Positions 1 to 7,397 of a stretch of 43,875 nucleotides of DNA are shown here, piece after piece. Position 1 is the stretch's first letter. Each line of letters opens with the position of its first letter. Origin of the DNA: Candidatus Angelobacter sp. Gp1-AA117 (lineage in GTDB: Bacteria; Acidobacteriota; Terriglobia; Terriglobales; Acidobacteriaceae); contig QHVI01000038.1 in NCBI GenBank assembly GCA_003223515.1, positions 1-43,875 on the forward strand, given 5' to 3'. Below the pieces are notes generated by a model. It searched no databases and was not told the DNA's origin. It saw only the letters and a list, made by a program, of their open reading frames with translations. The position numbers and the translations under genes are program-made.

Positions 1-1
1 C

Positions 2-157
2 AAAGTTCCGATGGGCGTGGTCGAAGCTGTGAATGGAAACATCAAGAATTTGCTACGGCGCGGGCGCGGTTACAAGAATCTGCACTATCTGCTGCTCAAG
101 GCCCAGCGTATGGCGGTTACCAGGACGGAATTCGTAGCTTTCAGGAAAGCAGCCTAA
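2..157 (+). CDS. Transposase C-terminal fragment (ISL3-like IS)
   Basis: An open frame runs in from the window edge and ends at TAA 155-157. The visible 51 residues include GVVEAVNGNIKNLLRRGRGY and LLLKAQRMA, which resemble the C-terminal end of DDE transposases of the ISL3 type, where a 'V(V/L)E..N..IK...RRGRGY' stretch closes the catalytic domain. The start and the catalytic residues lie outside the window. The sequence after the stop (about 160-190) ends in GCAGAGCC, compatible with the GGCTC-type terminal repeat of ISL3 elements. The family name is from memory of motifs; IS1595 or other DDE families cannot be excluded. Confidence 0.65.
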   Translation, partial: KVPMGVVEAVNGNIKNLLRRGRGYKNLHYLLLKAQRMAVTRTEFVAFRKAA

Positions 158-190
158 AATGCCTATTCCCACTAATTCTCGCGCAGAGCC
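158..190. repeat. Probable right end (terminal repeat) of the IS element
   Basis: Immediately after the transposase stop, the sequence TTCCCACTAATTCTCGCGC followed by AGAGCC reads, on the other strand, as GGCTCTGCGCGAGAATTAG. That fits the general look of ISL3 terminal repeats (GGCTCT...). The matching left end is outside the window, so the repeat cannot be confirmed, and the exact boundary at 190 is an estimate. Confidence 0.4.
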
Positions 191-315
191 CAATAAAGGT
201 TGATCTTTGGTTTGGAGATGCGGAGGATTTCTTTAAGCATCTAGATACCCTTGAACCGAGGCAGCAGCTTGGGACAATTTCTGATGCCGCCGTCAGAATT
301 TGCAAACTCGCAACA

Positions 316-3006
316 ATGCTGTTTGTCGGCACAACAGTGCGCTTTTATGAGCAGAGAATCAAAGACGAGATAGGAACTGATGTCAAGAAGGTGAGACCCA
401 TCAAACGCCTGCTGGCGGAGAGTTGTGGCACACCTTCTCTAACTACAGTGCAGGCACTTGCGCGTCATTGTTTTCACTTACTGGAAAGCAATGCTCCTGA
501 GGAACTGTGGACATTGCGAGCTGTTATGGCCGCGAATCCCCCGCTCCAGTCGCTTGGTCAGATGCTGGATGATATAGAGAGGATATTGCCTTCACAACGG
601 CGGCTAGCAAGAGTTGTAAATAAAAGCCAGATGCAGAGACCATTATTGGAGTTCATCATTCCTGAAATTGCCAAATATGAAGGCCGCTCGGCGGATATTG
701 CCGATGCTGTTGGCAACATTGTTCAGGAAAACATGGTGGCAACATGGAAGGATGCTCTTTTGATATTGACGAGGATCTTGCATCCTTTAACGGACTTAAC
801 TTTTAGAGTGAGAACCATTGAACGCGTTCGGAGCAACAGTGATGAGTTTACCGTGTTGCTTACAACTTATGAACATGGATGTGTCACCCATTCTAGAGTG
901 ACTCAAGTTTATAGTGAGTTGCGAGATGATCGGTTGGAGTCTTACGAAATCCTTATGGCGCGCAGTCCGGGTGACGGTTCGTTCGATCTATTTCCCTTTG
1001 TTGTTATTGAAGGTGATAGATTGCACTATTACAATCGCACATGCGCCCATGGATATGAGTATAGCTCGTGTTTCTCTGCCACCGATTGCTTTCTGTTTCC
1101 AACAAAGCGCAGATTTGCTCAGATCGCGCTGAGATCTACAATCGCTAACAATTTACAAGGGCTGTTCTGGACTCAAGTGGCTGTTAGCACCAATGCTCGC
1201 GGCATAAAAGCAAATGTACCCTCAGACGCGCCTATTATTGGTCGGAAACAACAACTTGCCACGATAATGGACGAAATAATCCAGATTCCGAATCAAAATG
1301 GAATCATCTTTGGACCAGGAGGAGTCGGTAAGACTGCATTATTGATTGAGCTCTGTCGTCAATTACTTGAAGACGAATCACCCGAGCCTCCGCTATTTAA
1401 TAACCTCATCTGGGTATCGGCAAAACGCGACTTTTATGATCCGACGTTAGATGAAGTACAACCGGGCACACCGCAGTTTAAGACACTAGAAAATGTATTA
1501 ACGGCTATCCTTGAGTTTCACGGATTTGAGGATGCCAATGGATATACTCGCGACGAAAAGAAATGGCTTGTCCTAGAGTCGCTGAGAGACGAAAAGACGC
1601 TCCTGATTTTGGACAACCTGGAGAGCATTCCTGCACCAGGCCAAAAGGAGATTGTTCGTTTTTTTAGTGTCGATGCGAAGCTTGCATTGAAAGACAAGCC
1701 TGATTATTTCAAAGTCATTGTTACGTCACGAGAGCAAATTGCGTGCGCATTTCATCAGATTAGTCTAAAAGGATTAGATAAGCGAGAATCCAAGGAACTC
1801 ATGCGCCGTCTATATGAGCCATATATTCGATCAGGACTCCCCCAACTTACAGAGGCTCAACTGGAGGCGTTGTACGAGGCCACTCGGGGAATACCGCTGA
1901 TCATCAAGCATTGTTATGGTCAAATTTACGAGTATTCCCGACCGGTGGAGATGGTACTTGCCGGTTTGTCCAATGCCGGTAATAAGGTCGTGGAGTTTAG
2001 TTTCGCGGAAATCTTTCAACTGTTAAAGGATGATCTGACACAATTACGTGTCATTTTGCTGTTAGAACTGACAGGGCGCTCTCTTATGTTGCGTCAGATC
2101 GCCGATATCTTGACACAGGAAGAGAGCCGCCTGGCCGACTATATTGCAAGGCTGATCAATTTCCAATGTGTCAATCGGGTTAGCGCCGGCGGAGAAGAAG
2201 ACAAATATGCAATAAATGATGAGGTTAAATTTTTTACCCGTAGACTTGCTTTGGAGTATCCGAAAAGAGCGGTTGAAATCAAGCAGCTGATTACCAACAT
2301 GGCTAGCGAAAAGCTCATAGACTATTCGCGCCAGGAATTTGAAGCCGCGACACTTTTTCAAGAGTACATTTCTCAAAAGCGCTACTTGCTTGGAGATGAC
2401 TTCATCAGAGAGCAATTGAAGATAAGACCACAATCCATTTTATTAAATTTGCATTATGCGAAGTATCTGAAAGAGGTGAAGTATAAATGTGCAGAAGCGA
2501 TTGATCATTTAGAAGAAATTAGGATCGCGAGCGGTAATAACCAACAGGTGCTGCAATTGCTTATGGACTACCATACGGCCTTGGAATTCCCTAATTTCGA
2601 ACAGGGGTACATTTATGCAAGAGAATTGGAGGATGTCGCTGCTTACAATGTGCAGGTGAGATTTGAGCTTGGCAAATTCTACATAACGTGGTCAACCGCA
2701 ATAAAGAAGCAAGGATTTGATATCGATCCGACCAAAGAGATGTTGCGGAAGCAGCATTATAAAGAGCTTGCACAAACTGCGTTAAAGCTATTGAGTGAAT
2801 CCAAACAACAGTCAAGCAATTGGCACTACCTGATGGCGCAATGCTATTTCAATCTCTGGGATAATGATAAAGCATTATTGCATGTTGATCAGGCCATACG
2901 GCTGCTTTCGAATATCTCACATCTTTATCCCGTATATGCAAGATTAAAGAACGAGATCATCAAAATGAAGACGGAGTCTCATTACAGTCAGAGCACGAGC
3001 GCATAG
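316..3006 (+). CDS. STAND (NB-ARC/NACHT-like) ATPase with C-terminal TPR-like helices, probably 5'-truncated
   Basis: A large signalling ATPase of the STAND class. A P-loop GPGGVGKTALL lies near residue 333, a Walker B TLLILDNLES near 428-437, and a sensor-like VIVTSREQ near 467; an NB-ARC-like helical region follows. The C-terminal third (about 700-880) is helical and TPR-like (WHYLMAQCYFNLWDNDKALL). The N-terminal 300 residues match nothing I recognise and would be the effector or sensor part. The same frame is open from position 1 without any ATG, GTG or TTG before 316, and the residues encoded just upstream (from about 191: IKVDLWFGDAEDFFKHLDTL) look like real protein. The native start was probably removed by the adjacent IS. 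The gene is visibly more AT-rich than its neighbours, suggesting transfer. A defence role is plausible for this class but not shown. Confidence 0.8.
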   Translation: MLFVGTTVRFYEQRIKDEIGTDVKKVRPIKRLLAESCGTPSLTTVQALARHCFHLLESNAPEELWTLRAVMAANPPLQSLGQMLDDIERILPSQRRLARVVNKSQMQRPLLEFIIPEIAKYEGRSADIADAVGNIVQENMVATWKDALLILTRILHPLTDLTFRVRTIERVRSNSDEFTVLLTTYEHGCVTHSRVTQVYSELRDDRLESYEILMARSPGDGSFDLFPFVVIEGDRLHYYNRTCAHGYEYSSCFSATDCFLFPTKRRFAQIALRSTIANNLQGLFWTQVAVSTNARGIKANVPSDAPIIGRKQQLATIMDEIIQIPNQNGIIFGPGGVGKTALLIELCRQLLEDESPEPPLFNNLIWVSAKRDFYDPTLDEVQPGTPQFKTLENVLTAILEFHGFEDANGYTRDEKKWLVLESLRDEKTLLILDNLESIPAPGQKEIVRFFSVDAKLALKDKPDYFKVIVTSREQIACAFHQISLKGLDKRESKELMRRLYEPYIRSGLPQLTEAQLEALYEATRGIPLIIKHCYGQIYEYSRPVEMVLAGLSNAGNKVVEFSFAEIFQLLKDDLTQLRVILLLELTGRSLMLRQIADILTQEESRLADYIARLINFQCVNRVSAGGEEDKYAINDEVKFFTRRLALEYPKRAVEIKQLITNMASEKLIDYSRQEFEAATLFQEYISQKRYLLGDDFIREQLKIRPQSILLNLHYAKYLKEVKYKCAEAIDHLEEIRIASGNNQQVLQLLMDYHTALEFPNFEQGYIYARELEDVAAYNVQVRFELGKFYITWSTAIKKQGFDIDPTKEMLRKQHYKELAQTALKLLSESKQQSSNWHYLMAQCYFNLWDNDKALLHVDQAIRLLSNISHLYPVYARLKNEIIKMKTESHYSQSTSA

Positions 3007-3435
3007 TTTTCTTTCCATAACTGGAGACGAGTGCGTCTAATCCTGCTGCCAAGTAAGAAGGATTGTTAGCTTGAGTCGGCTGCGTGGATTTCTCCGAGAA
3101 CGCTTGGGTCGTTAATCATTGCATGAGCAGAAGCCGTGAACCCATATTAGAGATACTCCATATTGATAGCATTAAGATTACGGCCACCATATCTGCAGCT
3201 TAGAAATCACCAACTCAGGAAGCCCATTGTGGCCTTTGGCGCGCAGTCAAGCCTAAAAGGACTACCCAGAATGACCTATGCAGCCAGGAATGGCGTGAAT
3301 AAAGGATGTTCACAGCTTTCGGGGAAGCGGAGATTAGGCTGCCACGAAGTCAACAGGACTCATTGTCTTTTTGGGGGCATGCTCGAGTTGGCCCCCAATG
3401 GAAACAAGCAAAGTCTGTAAGTACTTCATTCTAAA
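3007..3435. other. Intergenic gap, no convincing gene
   Basis: The stretch between the STAND gene and the tRNA contains only short open frames without family resemblance or a good ribosome site. A stem-loop (arms TTGGGGGC at 3371-3378 and GCCCCCAA at 3391-3398) lies downstream of the tRNA on the tRNA strand. It is not followed by a T-run in either direction, so I do not call it a terminator. Confidence 0.5.
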
Positions 3436-3511
3436 TGGTGAGCGCGGCTGGATTCGAACCAGCGACCCACGCCTTAAAAGGGCGTTGCTCTACCAACTGA
3501 GCTACGCGCCC
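3436..3511 (-). tRNA. tRNA-Lys (anticodon UUU), CCA encoded
   Basis: On the minus strand the sequence folds as a full cloverleaf. The 7-bp acceptor pairs GGGCGCG with CGCGCTC (one G-T pair), the D arm has GCTC and GAGC, the anticodon stem is ACGCC/GGCGT around loop CTTTTAA (anticodon TTT), and the T arm GCTGG/CCAGC encloses TTCGAAT. The 3' CCA is encoded (TGG at 3436-3438). The STAND gene and IS lie on the 3' side of the tRNA, the usual side for integrated elements, but no duplicated tRNA end was found within the window. Confidence 0.96.
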
Positions 3512-3539
3512 ACACACTTCTAATCTAACACAGAGCAGC

Positions 3540-3681
3540 AGAGCCGCAGCCAAAACGAAAATCTTTATGGAGCGCAGCTCCGGCCCCCGACACGCGCCGG
3601 TGTTGCGCGTGACGGGGTGGAGGTGCCCTCGGCGGCGGGGTAAATCTTTCGTGAGTCGAGAAGAATTTGACGAATAGCAAT
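3540..3681 (-). repeat. Dispersed intergenic repeat, copy without the inner insert
   Basis: In reverse orientation this copy carries the two outer halves seen at 6236-6600 and 10204-10558: the left half CTATTCGTCAAATTCTTCTC through GAAAGATTT, and the right half GCCGAGGGCACCTCC through TCCATAAAGATTTTCGTTTT. Here the halves are joined directly with a single GCCGAGGGC, whereas the other copies hold about 190 bp between two GCCGAGGGC copies. It therefore looks like an empty site for the inner element. Short open frames across it are artefacts. Confidence 0.8.
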
Positions 3682-3863
3682 ACAGAAGAGTGGCTCTCAT
3701 AGATGGACATACCGGCATTAAGCAGGCAGTTCCACTGATCCGGAGAATTTTGCGAACTGGAGCGATTCCAGGAAAGCTGTAGTCCAAAATGGAGTGGAAA
3801 TATGCTGGGCATAAGAGGGCATGGAAAATCAGCTACTAGCTTCTGGCTGCTGGCTACTACAAC

Positions 3864-3982
3864 CCATCTCATAAATGCTCCGGGCATTGCCACCGGGGCT
3901 AAAGCCTTTCTCCGTGAGCTTGTAACGCGGGCCTGAAGGCCCGCTCTTCCACCGATTGCGCTAAAGCGCATTTGTGAGATGG
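3864..3982. repeat. 119-bp MITE/REP-like element with 15-bp terminal inverted repeats
   Basis: The ends CCATCTCATAAATGC and GCATTTGTGAGATGG are inverted repeats with one mismatch. The inside holds a clean hairpin, GCGGGCC TGAA GGCCCGC. Both flanks carry CTACTA (CTACTACAAC left, CTACTAGTTA right), a possible partial target duplication. No coding capacity. A non-autonomous mobile element is the simplest reading; no second copy lies in the window. Confidence 0.6.
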
Positions 3983-4757
3983 CTACTAGTTAAACCCGAG
4001 TCGAGCACCGGCATCACCCAATGAGCACCATTGCTGCAATGGCTGTCTCTAGCAGTCATTGCGTTTGTGCGAAATCTGCTACGGAATGGCGTTGCCGTTT
4101 ATGACCGTCAGAGATCAATCAGGCAAAATGAAGCGGAACACGGAACAAACGGTCTTAACTCTTTTGGCTGCAATTAGATCCGGTGTTCCGGTTGCCGTTT
4201 CCTGTTCCGGTACAGAAGCGGAACAGCCTTTCTGACGACCGGAATTGGGAGACACTTCCACAAACCTGCACAAGACCAGGATTGCAGGTGAAATCAGGCC
4301 AACACCGTCACCGGCCACAAAATGTCTGTGAGCCGCATGACGGTGTGACAAGCCCACTCCACCCATTCAACCCAAGGCACACGACTGCTGGTTTGGCAGG
4401 CGGTTCAATCAATATTCAGTTTTCAAAGAGCAGATACAGCACGCCACCTGGGTGACGCTGTAACAGTATTACTATAGAAATTGGAAGTCAAGGGGCAGGA
4501 GACCAAAATTCAGGGTCAAATTTAGAGCAGTTCTTCCAAAGCCCAAAGCAGGGACCAAAAGCGGCGTAGGAGATCAGAGATTTCGATGGGCTATATCAAT
4601 TCAGGAACCGCTCTAAAAGGCAACAACGCTGGGTGAAGCAGGCTGCTGTTATCCAGCAGCCTGCAATTGAGTTCCGATTTGGGAAAGGTATATGGTGAAG
4701 CGCGCCGAATTGGAACTTGAGGCAATTTTGCGGAGTAGCCCGCAGCCAAGTCTTTGT
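3983..4757. other. Long intergenic gap without a supportable gene
   Basis: About 775 bp with only short overlapping frames on both strands, none resembling a known family or preceded by a good ribosome site. The stretch 4130-4330 repeats GCGGAACA/TGTTCCGG-like words several times (CGGAACACGGAACAAAC, GTTCCGGTTGCCGTTTCC, TGTTCCGGTACAGAAGCGG). It may be decayed sequence from a mobile region, but I see nothing specific. Confidence 0.4.
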
Positions 4758-5177
4758 TTATTTCTTATACCTCACCTCATACTCGGATTTCGCGCTGTAA
4801 AGAATGATTGTCTCTTTTGGTCCCATCGGACGTTGCGCCTCTGTTTTTGCCCAGATGAATTGTCCAGTAACGCCACTCTGCGGCGGCGCCGGGGATGGGA
4901 AGAGCGATATCATTCGTCCCCAAATAATGGAATGATGCGTGGCAAGATCCTGCTGCATCTCTTGAGCCGAAAGCAACTCCACCGATACGAATTGCTGCGG
5001 CGTGGAATCCGGCGAGAACAGCCGCACAGGAACGCTGTCGGGCTGAGCATTCCAGCCACGGGGAACGGTCACCGTGAGCGGACCGATCGTGAGAGGAGTC
5101 TGAGCCAGTACCAGGCTGGAAAATAAACTGCTGAGAACTATGCCAAGGAGCCCGTAACGCAGGTGCCGCTCGTTCAT
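4758..5177 (-). CDS. Small secreted protein, unknown function
   Basis: 139 aa with a clear Sec signal peptide: a short basic N-terminus, a hydrophobic stretch GLLGIVLSSLFSSLVLA, and probable cleavage after A-L-A before QTPL. The mature part begins IGPLTVTVPRGWNAQ, reminiscent of secreted proteins with a PsbP-like or lipocalin-like beta fold, but I do not recognise a family with confidence. It ends rather abruptly at SEYEVRYKK, so a C-terminal truncation is possible. It stands alone between repeat-filled gaps, so nothing in its surroundings hints at a function. Confidence 0.65.
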   Translation of the reverse strand: MNERHLRYGLLGIVLSSLFSSLVLAQTPLTIGPLTVTVPRGWNAQPDSVPVRLFSPDSTPQQFVSVELLSAQEMQQDLATHHSIIWGRMISLFPSPAPPQSGVTGQFIWAKTEAQRPMGPKETIILYSAKSEYEVRYKK

Positions 5178-5716
5178 GCCATCCTCCGTGAGACATCAGG
5201 GATTTAACCACAAACGACACGAAGGTTCACGGGAAAAGCTTTGACCGCAGTGTGGCGAGCCACAACCAAAAACCTTTTACCGCAGAGGACGCAGAGAGCG
5301 CAGAGAAAGGCAAGTAAGTTTATGTGTATCTGATCTGGCACTATTTCAGTTCCTCAAGACTTTTTTCGGGTGCCAAAGCTGGATTGAAAGGGGGTAAGAG
5401 CAGCATGAGATTCTTCGCAGGAAAACGAGAATTTTGGATATAGCAATGCAAAGGACGCAACGAACACCAAAGCCAGCAAAACCTTACCACTGATGGCGTT
5501 GATCGGACTGATGAACGCTGATTTGCAAAAGGTCTATGGCTCTCTCCTCTCATCTACTCTGCATTCCTTGCGCTCATGAGCTTTCCTCAGTGACCTTTGT
5601 GAAACCTCCGTGTCCTCTGTGGTTAGATTTTGATTGCGGCTACGCTGGTCCCTTTGCGCTTAATCCGGAACACGCTCCAGCCATCTGAATGCCGCAAAAT
5701 ATCATCCCACTCCAGC
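5178..5716. other. Intergenic gap with microrepeats
   Basis: No supportable gene. It holds copies of two widespread microrepeats of this genome. One is the GTGGCGAGCCACAACCAAAA hairpin word (about 5251-5270) followed by ACCGCAGAGGACGCAGAG (about 5280-5297). The other is the complementary CCTCCGTGTCCTCTGTGGTT near 5606-5625. The 70-codon minus-strand frame at 5341-5553 lies inside this low-information sequence and is not believed. Confidence 0.5.
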
Positions 5717-6190
5717 ATGGGATGGATCGAAGACTACCTGCATCGCGGCCAAAAACAAGACGCAAACACCACGGTTCCCACCGCATTCGCCGGCCAAGCC
5801 CGGCAGCGCTGGCAAAAATTAGCGGAAGAGCTGCGGGCAGATGTAGCCGAGTTCAACTCTCAACAGCCCGGCGCCGATTTCGCGCAGCCCAGCGAGAACC
5901 AGTTTGTGGTGAGCAACTCCATTTCCGGGCTGCAACTTACTCTGACCGCGGACTTTGCCGCCCAGACCATCTCCTACAACTACTCGTCCATCAATGATCG
6001 CAGCGCCGGTGTCCCGGAAGGCGGCATCTTGTCCATCCGGCAATCTCGCAGGCGCGGCGTGGAATTTTATTCCGCCGACGAACGGCTGACCTCCGAAGAG
6101 ACCCGGGAGGTGCTGCTGAAGCCGGTTCTGTTCCCACCCCAACTTGTCGAGATTTTTTACCGCAAAGGAACGCCAAGGGCGCGAAGGTAG
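5717..6190 (+). CDS. Conserved-looking hypothetical protein
   Basis: 157 aa from ATG 5717 (MGWIEDYLHRGQ). The longer frame from 5630 begins in repeat-type sequence and is less likely. The protein has no signal peptide or membrane segment. A helical part with LRADVAEFNSQQPGADF is followed by a beta-rich part (FVVSNSISGLQLTLTADF) and a polar C-terminus. No known family is recognised. The last dozen codons (FYRKGTPRARR) are supplied by the intergenic microrepeat beginning near 6160, which also provides the stop codon. The original C-terminus may thus have been altered by repeat insertion. Confidence 0.6.
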   Translation: MGWIEDYLHRGQKQDANTTVPTAFAGQARQRWQKLAEELRADVAEFNSQQPGADFAQPSENQFVVSNSISGLQLTLTADFAAQTISYNYSSINDRSAGVPEGGILSIRQSRRRGVEFYSADERLTSEETREVLLKPVLFPPQLVEIFYRKGTPRARR

Positions 6191-6237
6191 CATAAGAATT
6201 GGTTTTTGTTTCCTTTGCGACCTTGGCGCCCTTTGCA
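6160..6237. repeat. Inverted pair of CCGCAAAGG-type microrepeats (hairpin)
   Basis: The left arm CCGCAAAGGAACGCCAAGGG at 6160 onward and the right arm CCTTGGCGCCCTTTGCA ending at 6237 are imperfectly complementary over about 26 bases and would fold into a long stem. The hairpin overlaps the 3' end of the upstream gene and could end its transcript, though no T-run follows. Confidence 0.55.
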
Positions 6238-6600
6238 TTACTATTCGTCAAATTCTTCTCGACTCACGAAAGATTTATCCCCGCAGCCGAGGGCGGCTAA
6301 TGTCACTTACTCTGCGCATTCAGCATGAATTTAGCCTTCAAAAACAGGGATTTCGCATGGGCGGACAGCAGCGGAGCAGATTCCTCCGCCCTACTCACGC
6401 GCTGAAGAAAACGCGCGTGAGCTTAACGGGCGTTCGGAATGACATCTCTCATTGGGATACAGCATGGTGTCCCTAAAGTAAGCGACATTAGCCGAGGGCA
6501 CCTCCACCCCATCACGCGCAATACCGGCGCGTGTCGGGGGCCCGGAGCTGCGCTCCATAAAGATTTTCGTTTTGTTGCGGCTCGGCTGCGCTGCGGTAAA
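6236..6600 (+). repeat. Dispersed intergenic repeat, full copy with inner insert (type 1)
   Basis: Outer halves match the empty copy at 3540-3681 (inverted) and the copy at 10204-10558. The left half ends in GCCGAGGGC (6286-6294), and the right half begins with the same nine bases (6491-6499). Between them sits the 193-bp inner element. The minus-strand frame 6391-6612 (RSSGPPTRAGIARDGVEVPS) is a translation of the repeat and recurs at 10351 onward; it should not be annotated as a gene. Confidence 0.8.
6298..6490. mobile_element. MITE-like inner element, type 1 core, copy 1
   Basis: Terminal inverted repeats: left TAATGTCACTTAC, right GTAAGCGACATTA. The core (CATGGGCGGACAGCAGCGG... then CACGCGCTGAAGAAAACGCG) is nearly the same as in the copy at 10267-10450 but unrelated to the type 2 core at 9096 and 13184. 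It lies between two GCCGAGGGC repeats. It is non-coding and presumably moved in trans. Confidence 0.65.
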
Positions 6601-6621
6601 AGCTAACGACAATGCTGAGTG

Positions 6622-7323
6622 CTACTCCGGAACCATTTTTTCTGCCAATTCTTCAATACTCCGCACTTCGAGCATTGGTTTGGCATTGCTGGGCTTGGTT
6701 GCACCTGTCCCTAATTTCCCATACCGCCGGTTGACCCAGCAATTCTTCAGTCCAATCGTGTTAGTCGGCGCAATGTCGTGATAGAGGCTCTGCGCCGCAT
6801 GTAATATCTGGTCTGCCTTGATTCCGGCCTGGTCTGCGCGTTTGATCATCTCGCCAAAGTTGTTGGTGGATGGCTTATAGCTGCGCACCTGCTGCGCAGT
6901 CACAACCAATTCAAACGGCACCTGCAGCAGCTTGTGCGAGGCCGCGAACAGGTCATCATCTGTATTGGAGATGATGCCCAGCTTGTAGCGGGTGGCCAGC
7001 TTCTTCAGTCCGGCAACCGTGTCCGGAAAGGGCTGCCAGGCTTTCAGCGAATCGCCAAAGCGCTGGGCGTCTCCCGGCGAGATCGTCTTATGAAAACGGT
7101 GGGCCAGTTGTTCGACCGCGCGGGAGAGCACCAGGCGATACACGGCATAGGGCCCTGACTCGATCTTCTCTTCGATCTCCCCATACATCTCCAGCAACTG
7201 CTCATCGGGAACATCGCGCAGGCCGGGAATCAGCCCGCGCAGGGAGCGCAGCATTCCCGTCTCCCAGTCGATGAGGGTGCCGTAACAATCAAAGGTGATC
7301 AGACGAATTGCCGAAAAATCCAT
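6622..7323 (-). CDS. HAD-superfamily hydrolase, haloacid dehalogenase type II-like
   Basis: 233 aa. The N-terminal catalytic motif ITFDCYGTLIDWE places the nucleophile Asp near residue 11 and has the Tyr-Gly-Thr and Trp-Glu typical of L-2-haloacid dehalogenases. Motif II is LGIISNTDDD (Ser near 140), motif III the Lys of YKPSTNNF, and motif IV the acidic HAAQSLYHDIAPTNTIGL. Length and motif spacing fit the type II dehalogenase family, which hydrolyses 2-haloacids or other small organic substrates; the true substrate cannot be read. It is transcribed divergently from the M20 peptidase, with 74 bp between. It is a soluble cytoplasmic enzyme. Confidence 0.88.
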   Translation of the reverse strand: MDFSAIRLITFDCYGTLIDWETGMLRSLRGLIPGLRDVPDEQLLEMYGEIEEKIESGPYAVYRLVLSRAVEQLAHRFHKTISPGDAQRFGDSLKAWQPFPDTVAGLKKLATRYKLGIISNTDDDLFAASHKLLQVPFELVVTAQQVRSYKPSTNNFGEMIKRADQAGIKADQILHAAQSLYHDIAPTNTIGLKNCWVNRRYGKLGTGATKPSNAKPMLEVRSIEELAEKMVPE

Positions 7324-7397
7324 AGCCAGAATGATAACGGAGTCAGCCGCTCATATACATTAATGGTCTGGGCCTGAGGATCACCCGCGGAGGAACA

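Noticed and set aside
3371-3398. Rho-independent terminator after the tRNA
   Set aside because: The stem is good but no T-run follows in either direction.
3431-3971. Two overlapping minus-strand frames of 118 and 148 codons
   Set aside because: They read through the tRNA-Lys gene and the dispersed repeats; no family motif or ribosome site.
4183-4455. 90-codon plus-strand frame in the gap before the secreted protein
   Set aside because: No ribosome site, no recognisable family, overlaps another equally open frame on the opposite strand.
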